From assembly GCF_900635775.1 (NCBI RefSeq), contig NZ_LR134167.1, forward strand, positions 1,645,001 to 1,709,000: 64,000 nucleotides of DNA. Direction: 5' to 3'. The notes under the pieces are model-generated. The model was not told where the DNA came from, searched no databases, and worked only from the letters and a program-made list of their open reading frames with translations. Origin of the DNA: Avibacterium volantium. GTDB taxonomy: Bacteria; Pseudomonadota; Gammaproteobacteria; Enterobacterales; Pasteurellaceae. Positions 29,430 to 39,037 of this stretch are shown in pieces (within the stretch, counting starts at the first letter, position 1; the number at the start of each line of letters is the position of its first letter). Both the position numbers and the translations under genes were made by a program.

Positions 29430-30773
29430 TTAAGATTTGCGCAAAATTCTGCTTGAAACCACACCGGCGGTCATTGCACCGTTTACGTTTAGGGCGGTGC
29501 GTCCCATATCAATTAGCGGTTCAATGGAAATAAGTAAGCCGACTAATGCGAGCGGTAAGCCCATTGTGGAAAGCACGATGATCGCAGCAAAGGTTGCTCC
29601 GCCGCCCACACCAGCAATACCAAAGGAAGAAAGGGTTACCACTAATACGAGGGTCAGCAAAAAGTCTAAGGACATTGGATCGAGCCCCACTGTTGGCGCT
29701 ACCATTACGGCGAGCATTGCAGGATAAATCCCTGCACAGCCGTTTTGTCCGATTGTCGCCCCGAAAGACGCAGCAAAATTGGCAATGGCTGAAGGCACAT
29801 TCAATTTTGATACTTGGGTTTCAATATTCATTGGAATTGTCGCTGCACTTGAACGTGAAGTGAATGCAAACAGCAAGGTTGGAAAGGCTTGTTGATAATA
29901 ACGAATTGGATTCACTTTCACCAAAGAAAGTAAAATACCGTGCACCACAAACATTAAGAAAATAGCTAAATAAGATGCCACGATAAAGCCGAGCAAATTA
30001 AGAATATCCGCAAGATTTGAAGTGGCAACCACTTTTGTCATCAACGCCAATACACCATAAGGGGTAAGACGAATCACCACGCGAACAAGGCTCATCACTA
30101 ATTTATTCAAACTTTCCACCCCTTGCGATAAGCGATCGGCAAGTTCTTCATTGTCTTGACGAATACGCAAAATCGCCACGCCTAAAAACGCTGCAAAAAT
30201 CACCACACTGATAATAGAAGTTGGGTTTGCTCCTGTGAGTTCAGCAAACGGATTTTTCGGGATAAAAGAAAGCAACATTGTCGGCACATTCAAGCCTGCC
30301 ACTTTTTCCGCTCGCCCAAGCACGCGATCTTGCGCGGCAAGTTCACGATCGCCTGCCACTAGCCCCTCGGCAGAAAGATCAAATAAATTTGCCATTGTAA
30401 TCCCAATCACCGCTGCGATTGCTGTTGTAATGAGCAGGACAGAAAGCACGCTGACACTGATCTTGCCCAGCAAACTTGCCCCTTGCAAGCGTGCCACTGC
30501 AGAAAGAATCGATACAAAAACCAGCGGCATTACAATCATTTGCAGCAATCTCACATAACCACTGCCGACAATGCCAATCCAGTTTAAGGTTTCTTTTATC
30601 ACAGGGGAATTGCTGTCATAAAACAAATGCAATGCGCCACCAAATAATACCCCTAAAATTAACGCCCAAAACACACTATGTGATAGCGTGTGATTTCGGT
30701 TAAAGTACCATTTCACGCCGACTAATAAAGCAATAAATATGACTAAATTAATCGTAATATAGCCCCACATCAT
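29430..30773 (-). CDS. tcyP: L-cystine transporter TcyP (DAACS family)
   Basis: 447 residues, about 8-9 hydrophobic segments. Family motifs: [20 protein letters not shown] in the first half and [13 protein letters not shown] (serine-rich re-entrant loop), [24 protein letters not shown] and [20 protein letters not shown] in the second. The pattern is that of TcyP/YdjN, a sodium-dependent L-cystine symporter, rather than GltP or DctA. AAGGAG lies 5 bp before the chosen ATG; a second ATG follows at once. Substrate assignment is by family. Confidence 0.85.
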   Translation of the reverse strand: MMWGYITINLVIFIALLVGVKWYFNRNHTLSHSVFWALILGVLFGGALHLFYDSNSPVIKETLNWIGIVGSGYVRLLQMIVMPLVFVSILSAVARLQGASLLGKISVSVLSVLLITTAIAAVIGITMANLFDLSAEGLVAGDRELAAQDRVLGRAEKVAGLNVPTMLLSFIPKNPFAELTGANPTSIISVVIFAAFLGVAILRIRQDNEELADRLSQGVESLNKLVMSLVRVVIRLTPYGVLALMTKVVATSNLADILNLLGFIVASYLAIFLMFVVHGILLSLVKVNPIRYYQQAFPTLLFAFTSRSSAATIPMNIETQVSKLNVPSAIANFAASFGATIGQNGCAGIYPAMLAVMVAPTVGLDPMSLDFLLTLVLVVTLSSFGIAGVGGGATFAAIIVLSTMGLPLALVGLLISIEPLIDMGRTALNVNGAMTAGVVSSRILRKS

Positions 30774-30876
30774 TGTTGCTCCTTAATGTTTATTACAAAT
30801 CTTTGATCCTAAGTTTTCACATAATACTGGCTTTTTCTTATTTCTTTCAATAAAAATTTTGCTATATCTTATACGG

Positions 30877-30898
30877 TTTTGATCTAATAAGATCAAAA
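30877..30898. repeat. Palindrome upstream of tcyP
   Basis: TTTTGATC and GATCAAAA form perfect 8-bp arms around TAATAA, about 100 bp upstream of the tcyP start. It could be an operator or a hairpin; the half-site spacing does not fit FNR. Confidence 0.4.
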
Positions 30899-30930
30899 AA
30901 AGTGTGGTCTTTTCTACCGCACTTTTTTCT
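30895..30930 (-). terminator. Terminator after sixA
   Basis: AAAAAAGTGTGGT pairs with ACCGCACTTTTTT (one G-T mismatch site), an inverted uptake-signal pair just beyond the sixA stop, with a T-run on the minus strand. Confidence 0.75.
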
Positions 30931-30941
30931 TTTTCAATACG

Positions 30942-31409
30942 CTATTTAGGATAATTGACTCTTTCCACTTTCCCCATTTTTTCTGCGCAATTTATTTCCA
31001 TTTCCACAAGAGTGGCTGGGTAAAAATTCGCAGGATTTCGACCGCACAATTCCCGTACAATATCCCCCACCAAAGGCAAATGGGAAATAATCAGCAAGCT
31101 TTCTACCCCTTCTTCAGCTAGCACATGCAAATAATCTCGCACCAATCCTGCATCGCCATAAGGGGTAATGACGTCCCAGGTTTCTAACTGCGTTTGCAGT
31201 TGATTTTGGAACGCTAAATTGACTTGCTCAAAGGTTTGTTGTGCGCGCAGATAAGGGCTAACTAGCACTTTATCAAGCTCGGCATTAATAGAACGCAGCC
31301 ACTGCCCTTGTTGATAAGATTGCTGTTTACCATTTTCGGTGAGCGGTCTTGCACTGTCAGAAGGGGCGATGGTCTGCGCCTCGCCGTGTCGCATTACAAA
31401 AATTTTCAT
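30942..31409 (-). CDS. sixA: Phosphohistidine phosphatase SixA
   Basis: 155 residues, histidine phosphatase superfamily. RHG motif in MKIFVMRHGEAQ at the N-terminus supplies the phospho-accepting His; the second catalytic His is in LLIISHLPLVGD. The small size with no extra domain is typical of SixA, which removes phosphate from histidine phosphotransfer proteins (ArcB, or nitrogen PTS). The gene follows glmM by 92 bp with a terminator between, so it may have its own promoter. Confidence 0.88.
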   Translation of the reverse strand: MKIFVMRHGEAQTIAPSDSARPLTENGKQQSYQQGQWLRSINAELDKVLVSPYLRAQQTFEQVNLAFQNQLQTQLETWDVITPYGDAGLVRDYLHVLAEEGVESLLIISHLPLVGDIVRELCGRNPANFYPATLVEMEINCAEKMGKVERVNYPK

Positions 31410-31453
31410 ATCACTACTCTACTTTTAATGAAAAGCAACGAATTAATAAGAAG

Positions 31454-31480
31454 AAAAGAAGCGAAAAACTCGCTTCTTTT
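31454..31480 (-). terminator. Terminator after glmM
   Basis: AAAAGAAGCGA/TCGCTTCTTTT, an 11-bp stem with a 5-base loop and flanking T-run on the minus strand. Confidence 0.85.
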
Positions 31481-31501
31481 ACACCGCACTTTTCAATTTA
31501 T

Positions 31502-32836
31502 TTAGTTTGCACGCACCGCTTCAGCGATTTCTTCTGCGCATTGTTGTGCAAGCGCGCCGTCTTCGCATTCCACCATGACACGAATTAACGGTTCGGTGCC
31601 TGATTTTCTTAATAAAATACGCCCTTTGCCAGCTAAGCGTTTTTCCACTTCTGCGGCTACGGCTTTCACTTGTTCGCTTTCTAATGGATTGCTGCCACCT
31701 GCGAAACGAACATTAATTAACACTTGTGGGAATAATTGCACCGCACTGGCTAATTCATTAAGGGATAAGCGATGTTCTACCATTGCCGCTAACACCGCAA
31801 GGGAAGCGATAATGCCGTCCCCTGTGGTGTTTTTGTCGGCAATAATGATATGCCCTGAGTTTTCACCGCCAAGTTGCCAGCCTTTTTCTTGCATTTGCTC
31901 TAACACATAACGATCGCCCACATTGGCACGCACAAATGGGATCGCTAATTCTTTTAAGGCAAGTTCAAGGCGCATATTACTCATTAATGTACCAACCACG
32001 CCGCCTTTTAATTTGCCTGCACGCAAGGCTTCACGGGCGATGATAAATAAAGCTTGGTCGCCGTCCACTTTATTACCAAGGTGATCCACTAAGATTAAGC
32101 GGTCGCCATCGCCGTCATAAGCTAAACCAATATCTGCTTTGGTTTCTAACACTTTGTCTTGTAAGGCTTTAATGTCGGTCGCGCCGCATTTTTCATTAAT
32201 GTTCATTCCATTTGGCTGCGTGCCAATTTCGATCACTTCTGCGCCTAATTCACGCATTACATTCGGGGCAATGTGATAGGTTGCGCCGTTCGCACAGTCC
32301 ACCACGATTTTGTAATTTTCTAGGCTTAAATGGGCTGGGAATGTGCTTTTACAAAATTCAATATAACGCCCTGCCGCATCATTAATACGGCTTGCGCGTC
32401 CAAGTTGTGCGGATTCCACACAATCCATTGGCTGTTCTAACATTGCTTCAATGGCTTCTTCCACATCATCAGGCAATTTTGTACCTTGCGTGGAGAAAAA
32501 CTTGATCCCGTTATCATAATAAGGGTTATGGGAAGCGGAAATCACAATGCCTGCTTCTGCGCGGAAAGTGCGGGTTAAATAAGCAATGGCAGGGGTTGGC
32601 ATTGGCCCAGTAAAGGCAGCTGAAAGCCCTGCTGCGGCTAAACCAGCTTCAAGGGCAGATTCCAACATATAGCCCGAAATGCGGGTATCTTTACCAATTA
32701 ATACGGTGCCGTAACCCTGTGTTGCTAGCACTTTCCCTGCCGCCCAACCGAGTTTAAGGACGAAATCAGGGGTAATCGGTGAAGTCCCTACTTTTCCACG
32801 CACACCATCAGTGCCGAAATATTTGCGTTCTGCCAT
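31502..32836 (-). CDS. glmM: Phosphoglucosamine mutase
   Basis: 444 residues. [10 protein letters not shown] opens the protein; the phosphoserine loop is [19 protein letters not shown] (about residue 102); metal-binding [11 protein letters not shown]; sugar-binding GGENSGHII; phosphate-binding [14 protein letters not shown] near the C-terminus. It converts glucosamine-6-phosphate to glucosamine-1-phosphate for UDP-GlcNAc, peptidoglycan and lipopolysaccharide. It is 53 bp downstream of folP, the pairing known from E. coli, although ftsH is not upstream here. Confidence 0.96.
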   Translation of the reverse strand: MAERKYFGTDGVRGKVGTSPITPDFVLKLGWAAGKVLATQGYGTVLIGKDTRISGYMLESALEAGLAAAGLSAAFTGPMPTPAIAYLTRTFRAEAGIVISASHNPYYDNGIKFFSTQGTKLPDDVEEAIEAMLEQPMDCVESAQLGRASRINDAAGRYIEFCKSTFPAHLSLENYKIVVDCANGATYHIAPNVMRELGAEVIEIGTQPNGMNINEKCGATDIKALQDKVLETKADIGLAYDGDGDRLILVDHLGNKVDGDQALFIIAREALRAGKLKGGVVGTLMSNMRLELALKELAIPFVRANVGDRYVLEQMQEKGWQLGGENSGHIIIADKNTTGDGIIASLAVLAAMVEHRLSLNELASAVQLFPQVLINVRFAGGSNPLESEQVKAVAAEVEKRLAGKGRILLRKSGTEPLIRVMVECEDGALAQQCAEEIAEAVRAN

Positions 32837-32889
32837 TTGTATTCCTTTTTATGTTTTATCGTTAAAAATCATTACGTTGATTGACGTTA

Positions 32890-33714
32890 TTATGCCATTT
32901 GCGTGGCTTGCCAAATTTTTAATGCCTCTGCGGTGGGTGCAACATCGTGTACGCGCACAATTTTCGCACCATTGTTCACGGCAATTAATGCGGCGGCAAC
33001 ACTGCCCACAATACGCTCATCAACAGGTTTATCTAACACCGCGCCAATCATTGATTTACGCGAGATGCCTGCTAATACTGGATAATCTTGGGTAAATTTT
33101 GCTAGTTGTTGCAATAATTGATAATTATGTTGCACGGTTTTACCAAAGCCAAAGCCCAGATCCCAAATAATATTTTCCTTTTTCATTCCCGCGGCTAAAC
33201 AAAGTGCGGTGCGATTTTCGAGAAAATTTAGCACCTCTTGCACCACATTTTCATAGTGGGGATTTTGTTGCATTGTGCGCGGCTGCCCTTGCATATGCAT
33301 TATGCAGGTGGGCAAGGCTAACTGCACGGCGGTTTGTAGCGCATTGGGTTCAGTTAAAGCACGAATATCATTAATGAAATCCATTCCAACTTTGGCACTT
33401 TCCGACATTACTTGCGCCTTAGAAGTATCCACAGAAATCCAACAATCAAAGCGTTTTCTCACGGCTTCCACCATTGGTACAACGCGATCTAATTCTTGTT
33501 CAAGACTGACTTCTTCTGCCATTGGGCGCGTGGATTCACCGCCAATGTCGATAATGGTTGCCCCTTCATTAAGCATTTTTTCCACTTGAAATAAGGCTTT
33601 ATCACGGTCAAAAAACAAACCGCTATCCGAAAAAGAATCTGGCGTGAAATTTAAAATCCCCATAATTTGGGGCTGAGCTAGGGAAAGGGTTTTATTATTG
33701 GCTTGTAACTTCAT
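32890..33714 (-). CDS. folP: Dihydropteroate synthase
   Basis: 274 residues, TIM barrel. Signatures: MGILNFTPDSFSDSG near the N-terminus, GATIIDIGGESTRP, DFINDIRAL, IWDLGFGFGKTVQHN, LAGISRKSMIG and RVHDV at the end. It condenses p-aminobenzoate with the dihydropterin pyrophosphate in folate synthesis and is the target of sulfonamides. It precedes glmM and is divergent from the DUF3298 gene; an uptake signal lies at 33734 in the upstream region. Confidence 0.96.
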   Translation of the reverse strand: MKLQANNKTLSLAQPQIMGILNFTPDSFSDSGLFFDRDKALFQVEKMLNEGATIIDIGGESTRPMAEEVSLEQELDRVVPMVEAVRKRFDCWISVDTSKAQVMSESAKVGMDFINDIRALTEPNALQTAVQLALPTCIMHMQGQPRTMQQNPHYENVVQEVLNFLENRTALCLAAGMKKENIIWDLGFGFGKTVQHNYQLLQQLAKFTQDYPVLAGISRKSMIGAVLDKPVDERIVGSVAAALIAVNNGAKIVRVHDVAPTAEALKIWQATQMA

Positions 33715-33845
33715 AATCTTTTGTTTTGCATCAAAGTGCGGTCAATTATAGCGAAATATTTGTGTAAACAAAATATAAACATTTTGTCGCACTGAAATCA
33801 TAATTCACTTATACTGACGAGTAAATAACCAAGAGGGAAATCAAA

Positions 33846-34736
33846 ATGAACAAAACGGTTTTAGCTTTAAGTTTTAGTGCGATTTTTTTGCTATCTGCTT
33901 GTGATGATAAACAAGTGGCTGAATTACAACAAAAATTGCAACACGCTGAAAAAATGCAACAAAGCCAACTGCAAGAAATTAGCCAACTAAAAAATGAGCT
34001 GAATGCACAGAAATCCTTATTCCCTGCATTGCAAGTGGAAATTTCTCCGCTCTTCCAAAAAGAAGAAACATTAACCCTAAAAAATACTGACAGCACAGCA
34101 ACCATCAAGGTTTCAGTAAGTATGCCTGAAACCCATATTGAATGGCTTGACGAATTGCTTCGCCAATATTGGGAGCGATATGCTCAAAATGAGAAAGCCG
34201 ATGATGAACAAAAACCTAGTCAAATGAGTAAAGAGCAGCTGCGTCAAGGCATAGCGCAAATTTATAAGGATTATCACGAAGAAAGTTTGACCACAGAAAC
34301 GATAGGCAAGGAATTTTCCATTTCACCTTACTATTTAGGGCAACGCCAAAACTGGGTGGGATTTAAGGTTGATAACTATACTTATGAGGGCGGTGCGCAC
34401 GGGCTTGGTTGGACTGATTATCTCAATATTGATGTACAACAAAAAACCTTAATCACTCTGGAAAAATTAGTTTCTCAAGAAAATCAGCCAACATTACGCA
34501 ATGTTTTATGGAAAGTTTATACACAAGATCTTGAACAAGGTGAAGAGCCTTTTACTTCCCTAGAGGATTTTTATATTTCACCTGAATTTTATTTTGACCA
34601 AGAGGGAATCCATTTTGTTTATCCGCCTTATGCACTAAATTCTTATGCCGAAGGAGAAAGAACGTTGGATTTATATTGGGGGCAAACAGAAATTGATCTA
34701 CTCAATCCTGAATATGTGAAACCTTGGCTTAAATAA
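33846..34736 (+). CDS. Lipoprotein with DUF3298 (RsiV-type) domain
   Basis: 296 residues. Signal with lipobox LLSAC (Cys 19), followed by DD, so the mature lipoprotein may stay in the inner membrane by the Asp+2 rule. Residues 24-58 are a Gln/Glu-rich coiled coil (KQVAELQQKLQHAEKMQQSQ). The C-terminal ~200 residues contain YEGGAHGLGWTDYLNIDV and ITLEKLV, the DUF3298/RsiV pattern; in Gram-positive RsiV this domain binds lysozyme. The function here is unknown; lysozyme binding is only a hypothesis. Divergent from folP. Confidence 0.8.
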   Translation: MNKTVLALSFSAIFLLSACDDKQVAELQQKLQHAEKMQQSQLQEISQLKNELNAQKSLFPALQVEISPLFQKEETLTLKNTDSTATIKVSVSMPETHIEWLDELLRQYWERYAQNEKADDEQKPSQMSKEQLRQGIAQIYKDYHEESLTTETIGKEFSISPYYLGQRQNWVGFKVDNYTYEGGAHGLGWTDYLNIDVQQKTLITLEKLVSQENQPTLRNVLWKVYTQDLEQGEEPFTSLEDFYISPEFYFDQEGIHFVYPPYALNSYAEGERTLDLYWGQTEIDLLNPEYVKPWLK

Positions 34737-34747
34737 AATAGGAAATA

Positions 34748-34775
34748 AAAAAAGTGCCTCATTAGAGGCACACTC
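34748..34775 (+). terminator. Hairpin after the DUF3298 gene
   Basis: GTGCCTC/GAGGCAC stem (34754-34771) with an ATTA loop and A-rich left flank; no long T-run follows. The next ~140 bp before the IS hold nothing recognisable. Confidence 0.55.
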
Positions 34776-34911
34776 GGAAAGCAAAATATGACCATCAGGC
34801 TATTAAAATAGCACTTGTTATGGCATAAATAATACGCAAGTCATTTTCAATAAGCAAAGAGTAATATTCAAATTTGTGAAGTAATTCACGGTTTTACCCA
34901 ATAAAAAATTA

Positions 34912-35621
34912 GGGGCTGTAGTAGATTAGCCCTAAATTTCACACCATTTTCGCAATATTTTTAACTGCTCTTTTGGTGTCCCAAAGTTAAACCGAAATTC
35001 ACATTCCTTCAAGAATAAAGGAAAGTTTTTTCGGTTAATTCCATTATATTTTCGCAGTATCCGCTTCGCCTGATTCCAAAAATTTTCAATGCCATTAATA
35101 TGATTTTGTTTCACCGCAAATAGCTCGGAATGATTGATTCGTTCGTGGTGAAATTCACTCACATCAAGAGCATCATAACTGCGATAAGTGTCCGTATAAA
35201 CCCAGCTATCAGGCTTGATTTTTCTTTTAACAGGGAGTAATGTTTCACTCTTGGTGTTTTCAACCACAACAGTAAATACCTTTCCTTGTCGTTTTAGTAA
35301 CCCAAAAACAGCAACTTTTCCAGCCGCTCCTCGTCCTCGTTTTCCCTTTCGATGACCACCAAAATAGCTTTCGTCTAGTTCAATTTCCCCCTCAAAAATC
35401 TCGTTAACTTCAAGGGATAAATGATAGCCAATCACAAGCCTGATTTTATGGTAGAACAAAGCGGCTGTATTCGGTTGAATATCTAGCAAATTTGCTGCCG
35501 TTCTTGCAGTAACTTCTGCGACAAAAAACTCAAGCAGTTTTTTCTGTATAGATTTCTTTAATTTACAATATGTTATCTTCATTTTTGTAGTATAGCATTG
35601 TTGCTAATCTACTACAGCCCC
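34912..35621 (-). mobile_element. IS1595-family insertion sequence, copy 2
   Basis: 710 bp with the same 19-bp inverted ends as copy 1 (GGGGCTGTAGTAGATTAGC) and a perfect 8-bp target duplication AAAAATTA (34904-34911 and 35622-35629). It lies between the DUF3298 gene and the grxD terminator. Confidence 0.95.
34932..35582 (-). CDS. IS1595-family transposase, copy 2
   Basis: 216 residues; its translation is identical to that of copy 1 at 4578-5228, including the TLLPVKRKIK form that lacks one Ile found in copy 3. The ISXO2-type DDE domain is complete. Confidence 0.95.
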   Translation of the reverse strand: MKITYCKLKKSIQKKLLEFFVAEVTARTAANLLDIQPNTAALFYHKIRLVIGYHLSLEVNEIFEGEIELDESYFGGHRKGKRGRGAAGKVAVFGLLKRQGKVFTVVVENTKSETLLPVKRKIKPDSWVYTDTYRSYDALDVSEFHHERINHSELFAVKQNHINGIENFWNQAKRILRKYNGINRKNFPLFLKECEFRFNFGTPKEQLKILRKWCEI

Positions 35622-35632
35622 AAAAATTAATC

Positions 35633-35662
35633 TAAAAAAAACCGCACTTATATAAGTGCGGT
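35633..35662 (-). terminator. Uptake-signal terminator after grxD
   Basis: ACCGCACTT and AAGTGCGGT form a perfect palindrome (35641-35662) followed on the minus strand by eight T. Confidence 0.9.
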
Positions 35663-35672
35663 GTAAATTTCA

Positions 35673-36005
35673 TTAATTTTCTTCTTTATGACGCGCTGCA
35701 ACTTCAGCTAATAAAGTTTGTAATTCGCCTTGTTGATACATTTCTAAAATAATATCACAACCACCAATTAGCTCACCCTCTACCCATAATTGTGGGAAGG
35801 TTGGCCAGTTTGCATAAGCGGGTAGCTCTGCACGAATATCAGGATTTTGCAAAATATCCACATAGCCAAAAGGCACTTTACAATTCATTAGGGCTTCTAC
35901 CGCTCTCGCAGAGAATCCGCAAGAAGGGAATTTCGGTGAGCCTTTCATATAAATAAGAATAGGGTTTTCAGCAATTTGTTTTTTAATACGTTCTAAGGTT
36001 TCCAT
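35673..36005 (-). CDS. grxD: Monothiol glutaredoxin Grx4
   Basis: 110 residues. MKGSPKFPSCGFSARAVEAL holds the CGFS active site; WPTFPQLWVEGELIGGCDI is the glutathione-binding part. The length matches E. coli GrxD. Monothiol glutaredoxins of this type bind and transfer [2Fe-2S] clusters with BolA proteins. It stands alone between an IS and the TPM gene cluster. Confidence 0.95.
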   Translation of the reverse strand: METLERIKKQIAENPILIYMKGSPKFPSCGFSARAVEALMNCKVPFGYVDILQNPDIRAELPAYANWPTFPQLWVEGELIGGCDIILEMYQQGELQTLLAEVAARHKEEN

Positions 36006-36088
36006 AATTATCCTCGTTTTGAATTAAGTGGACTGATTGTAGCATAAGGGGCTTGAGATACCAATAACCCGAGTATAATAATCAGGTA

Positions 36089-36877
36089 TTACCAACTTCC
36101 GCCAGCACCACCGCCACCGAAGCCACCACCGCCAAAGCCTCCGCCAGAACCGCCACCAAAACCACCAAAGCCGCCGCCAGAGCCAAAGCCTCCACCAAAT
36201 CCACCGCTACGGCGTCTGCGAACAGGGGGCTGGCGGAAAATTTGTCCATTGTGATTATTAGTAGGGCTGATATAAGGCGTTCTACGCCAACTTAGTTCGC
36301 CAAACAGTACAAATAAGACAAAAATACTGATCATTATGATTGGAATATATTGTGTCCAATCATCATCTTCTGTTTGAGCAGCGTCATATTCCCCTTTGCT
36401 TGCCGCAATGATGTAATCCAATCCACGATCAATGCCTAGCATATAATGCCCTTGTTTAAAGGCTGGCGTAATCACATTGCGTATCACTTGAGAAAGAAAA
36501 GCATCAGGTAGCGCACCTTCAAGCCCTTGTCCTGTGGCAATAAAAATCTTGCGATCATTTATAGCGATCAGCATTAATACGCCATTATTAAGCTGTTTAC
36601 GCCCAATACCCCATTTATCACCCAATTCAAAGCTATATTGTGCAATATCATAATTCCCTGTGGTTGGAATTAACACCACCGCAATTTGCGAGCTGGTTTC
36701 TTTAGAATAAGCAATGAGCTTATTTTCCAAAAGCTGTTTTTCCGATGGAGTGAGCGTTTTGGTATAGTCATTCACATAATGAAAAGGATTAGGCGGTGGT
36801 GGGAAATTGACCGCGCTTGCACTTAAACTCAAAAAAACAAGCAAAAAAACGACCGCACTTTTCATTAGCTTAATCAT
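36089..36877 (-). CDS. TPM-domain (YgcG-type) membrane protein with glycine-rich tail
   Basis: 262 residues: signal peptide (about 1-22), TPM domain (about 25-165, VNDYTKTLTPSEKQLLENKL, GIGRKQLNNGVLMLIAINDRKIFIATGQGLEGALPD), a membrane helix (about 185-202, YIPIIMISIFVLFVLFG), and a C-terminal stretch of GGFGGG repeats ending in GGSW. This is the usual YgcG/PF04536 layout. It is the last of lemA-tpm-tpm; its start overlaps the end of the second TPM gene by 8 bp. The function of the group is unsettled; roles in membrane or photosystem repair are known only from plants. Confidence 0.82.
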   Translation of the reverse strand: MIKLMKSAVVFLLVFLSLSASAVNFPPPPNPFHYVNDYTKTLTPSEKQLLENKLIAYSKETSSQIAVVLIPTTGNYDIAQYSFELGDKWGIGRKQLNNGVLMLIAINDRKIFIATGQGLEGALPDAFLSQVIRNVITPAFKQGHYMLGIDRGLDYIIAASKGEYDAAQTEDDDWTQYIPIIMISIFVLFVLFGELSWRRTPYISPTNNHNGQIFRQPPVRRRRSGGFGGGFGSGGGFGGFGGGSGGGFGGGGFGGGGAGGSW

Positions 36878-37313
36878 TAATAATCACCTCATTATCAAGC
36901 TCATTACGATCATTTGGCTGAATAGGAAAATATTGCGCCAAAACTTGAGCAATATTATCAATAATATTGACAACGCCTTCAGTATAAACCTTTTGGCTAA
37001 AATGATTTGTCATTTCAGTGCATTGCGCTTGCCAAAAGTTTTCCCCGACATACTGATGAATACCTTCATCACCAATTATGGCACATTGATGATCCTTATA
37101 GGCAATGTAGATCAACACGCCATTACTCGCCTCTGTGGCTGTCATTTCTAACTTCTGGAAAACAGATAAGGCTTGCTCAAGGACTGAGTTTGACGATTTT
37201 GGAATGTGACGTTCAATATAAACGCGCAACTCTGCCGAAGTTTGTTGTTCGAGGCGAACAATTGCCGCCTCGATTTGCTTTTTATCAAAAGGGATTCTTG
37301 AAAATAGCGCCAT
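36870..37313 (-). CDS. Small soluble TPM-domain protein
   Basis: 147 residues without signal or membrane helix. TPM-like features: KKQIEAAIVRLEQQTSAELRVYIERHIP, SNGVLIYIAYKDHQCAIIGDEGIHQYV. It is 12 bp downstream of lemA and overlaps the next TPM gene by 8 bp, so the three genes form one tight operon. The pairing of a membrane TPM protein with a soluble one beside lemA recurs in many bacteria; no activity is established. Confidence 0.8.
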   Translation of the reverse strand: MALFSRIPFDKKQIEAAIVRLEQQTSAELRVYIERHIPKSSNSVLEQALSVFQKLEMTATEASNGVLIYIAYKDHQCAIIGDEGIHQYVGENFWQAQCTEMTNHFSQKVYTEGVVNIIDNIAQVLAQYFPIQPNDRNELDNEVIIND

Positions 37314-37325
37314 AATAGACTGCTC

Positions 37326-37907
37326 TTAGTTAAAACTTACAACAGGCGCGTTTTCAGATCCTACTGCAGATTTGAAGTAAGGTTTTTCTTTGAAACCAAA
37401 AATCATCGCCGCTAATTTTGTTGGGAACTGACGAATTTTTTGGTTATATTCACGAGCCGCTTCATTAAATTTATCACGCGCCACATTAATGCGATTTTCC
37501 GTGCCTTCTAATTGTGCTTGTAAATTCATAAAGCCTTCATGTGCTTTAAGATCTGGATATTTTTCTACGGTAACTAACAGGCGAGATAACGCCGATCCCA
37601 CAGAATTTTGTTGTTGTTGGAATTGTGCAAGCTGTTCTTCTGTCATATTGCTTGGATCAATTTTTGTTTGGCTCGCTTTTGCACGCGCTTCTATTACACC
37701 TGTTAAGGTTTCTTTCTCAAAATTAGCCTGACCTTTTACGGTATTCACGATGTTTGGAATGAGATCTGCACGGCGTTGATATTGCGATTCAACATTTGCC
37801 CATACGGAATCAATTTTTTCTTCCGCTTGCACTAAACCATTGTAGCTTGTCATTAGTGTGAAACCTGCGATCACAGCCACGATTAGCACAATAATCCACT
37901 TTTTCAT
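37326..37907 (-). CDS. lemA: LemA family protein
   Basis: 193 residues from MKKWIIVLIVAVIAG, chosen because AAGGAAA lies just upstream and the N-terminal helix (3-22) then starts at once, as in LemA proteins; a longer reading begins at 37976. The cytoplasmic or periplasmic helical bundle includes the signature QYQRRADLIPNIVNTVKG and VARDKFNEAAREYNQKIRQFP. First gene of lemA-tpm-tpm. Function unknown. Confidence 0.88.
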   Translation of the reverse strand: MKKWIIVLIVAVIAGFTLMTSYNGLVQAEEKIDSVWANVESQYQRRADLIPNIVNTVKGQANFEKETLTGVIEARAKASQTKIDPSNMTEEQLAQFQQQQNSVGSALSRLLVTVEKYPDLKAHEGFMNLQAQLEGTENRINVARDKFNEAAREYNQKIRQFPTKLAAMIFGFKEKPYFKSAVGSENAPVVSFN

Positions 37908-37941
37908 TTTCTTTTCCTTAACGATAAAATGACGAGATAAC

Positions 37942-37971
37942 AAAAGACCTAAACTTTCGTTTAGGTCTTTT
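37942..37971 (-). terminator. Terminator after ompA
   Basis: AAAAGACCTAAAC/GTTTAGGTCTTTT, a 13-bp stem with a 4-base loop, T-rich on the minus strand. Confidence 0.92.
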
Positions 37972-38002
37972 TTCATAAACTTATCAAAGTATTAACGAAA
38001 AA

Positions 38003-39037
38003 TTATTCGTTACCTTTAACAGCAATTTCTACGCGACGGTCATCAGCTAAACAAGCGATTAATGCTTTACGACCTTTAACTGCGTCACATTTAGTGCCAG
38101 TTACTGGGTTAGCTTCACCGTAACCTGTTGCAGAGATAGCGTTTTGAGAAACACCTTTAGATACTAAGTAGTTAGCAACAGTTTCTGCACGACGTTGTGA
38201 TAATTTTAAGTTAGATGCTTCTGAACCGATACGGTCAGTGTAACCAGCTACTGCAACGTTTGCAGATTTTAATTGAGCGATTTCACCGTAGATACCATCT
38301 AATGTGCTTTGTGCTTCTGGACGTAAGTTAGATTTACCGAATGCGAAAGTTACATCAGAGTTTAGCGCAAAAGTTTTAGAAACAACTTTAGGTTCAACAA
38401 CCGGAGCGCTCTGACCAAAACGGTAAGATAATCCTGCAGTTACAGAACCGATGCTTGGTGTATAATCTACACGATTACCATCTTCATCTTTCAAACGGCC
38501 AACACCGTTAACCCATTGATATTCAACGCGGAACGCTAATTCAGGTAATGATGGAAGGTTGTACTCTAAACCACCAGCAAATACCGGAGATACTTTTAAG
38601 CTGTGCTCATGCTCGTAGTCTGGGTTCTTTCCTGTGCTCTTATAATCGGAACGGATTAATGCCGCACCTACACGACCATAAACATCTAAACCTTCTAATA
38701 CTGGGTAGCTTGCTTTTAAGCTTAAGTGTGCACCGTGATTAGTATGTTTAGAAAAGGTTTCACCTTCATAGCGAAGTTTAGCACGACCAAAATCATCATA
38801 ACCTGCTTCAACAGCGAAGTTATCAGTGATTTGGTAACCACCGAATACACCATAGGTTACAGAATTGCGTAATGTACCTTCAGAATTCGCTTGGTTTTCA
38901 TATTGATTTAAACCATCGTGGAAAGATGCCCAACCAGCTTTAGCACCAGCATAGAAAGTATTTGCTTGTGGTGCAGCTTGTGCTACTGATGCAGCAGTTA
39001 AACCAGCGATAGCTAATGCGATTGCAGTTTTTTTCAT
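38003..39037 (-). CDS. ompA: OmpA family outer membrane protein (P5-like)
   Basis: 344 residues with a signal peptide (1-21, cleavage AQA). Residues 22-205 are an eight-strand beta-barrel of the OmpA type with variable loops; the barrel ends YRFGQ. Residues ~215-344 are the OmpA peptidoglycan-binding domain (VTFAFGKSNLRPEAQSTLDG, GYTDRIGSEASNLKLSQRRAETV, DRRVEIAVKG) with the conserved Asp and Arg that contact diaminopimelate. It corresponds to H. influenzae P5, and ydiJ lies on its other side as there. GAGGATC precedes the start. Confidence 0.95.
   Translation of the reverse strand: MKKTAIALAIAGLTAASVAQAAPQANTFYAGAKAGWASFHDGLNQYENQANSEGTLRNSVTYGVFGGYQITDNFAVEAGYDDFGRAKLRYEGETFSKHTNHGAHLSLKASYPVLEGLDVYGRVGAALIRSDYKSTGKNPDYEHEHSLKVSPVFAGGLEYNLPSLPELAFRVEYQWVNGVGRLKDEDGNRVDYTPSIGSVTAGLSYRFGQSAPVVEPKVVSKTFALNSDVTFAFGKSNLRPEAQSTLDGIYGEIAQLKSANVAVAGYTDRIGSEASNLKLSQRRAETVANYLVSKGVSQNAISATGYGEANPVTGTKCDAVKGRKALIACLADDRRVEIAVKGNE

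Noticed and set aside
30877..30898. Possible FNR box upstream of tcyP
   Set aside because: The TTGAT and ATCAA half-sites are eight bases apart, not four as FNR requires.
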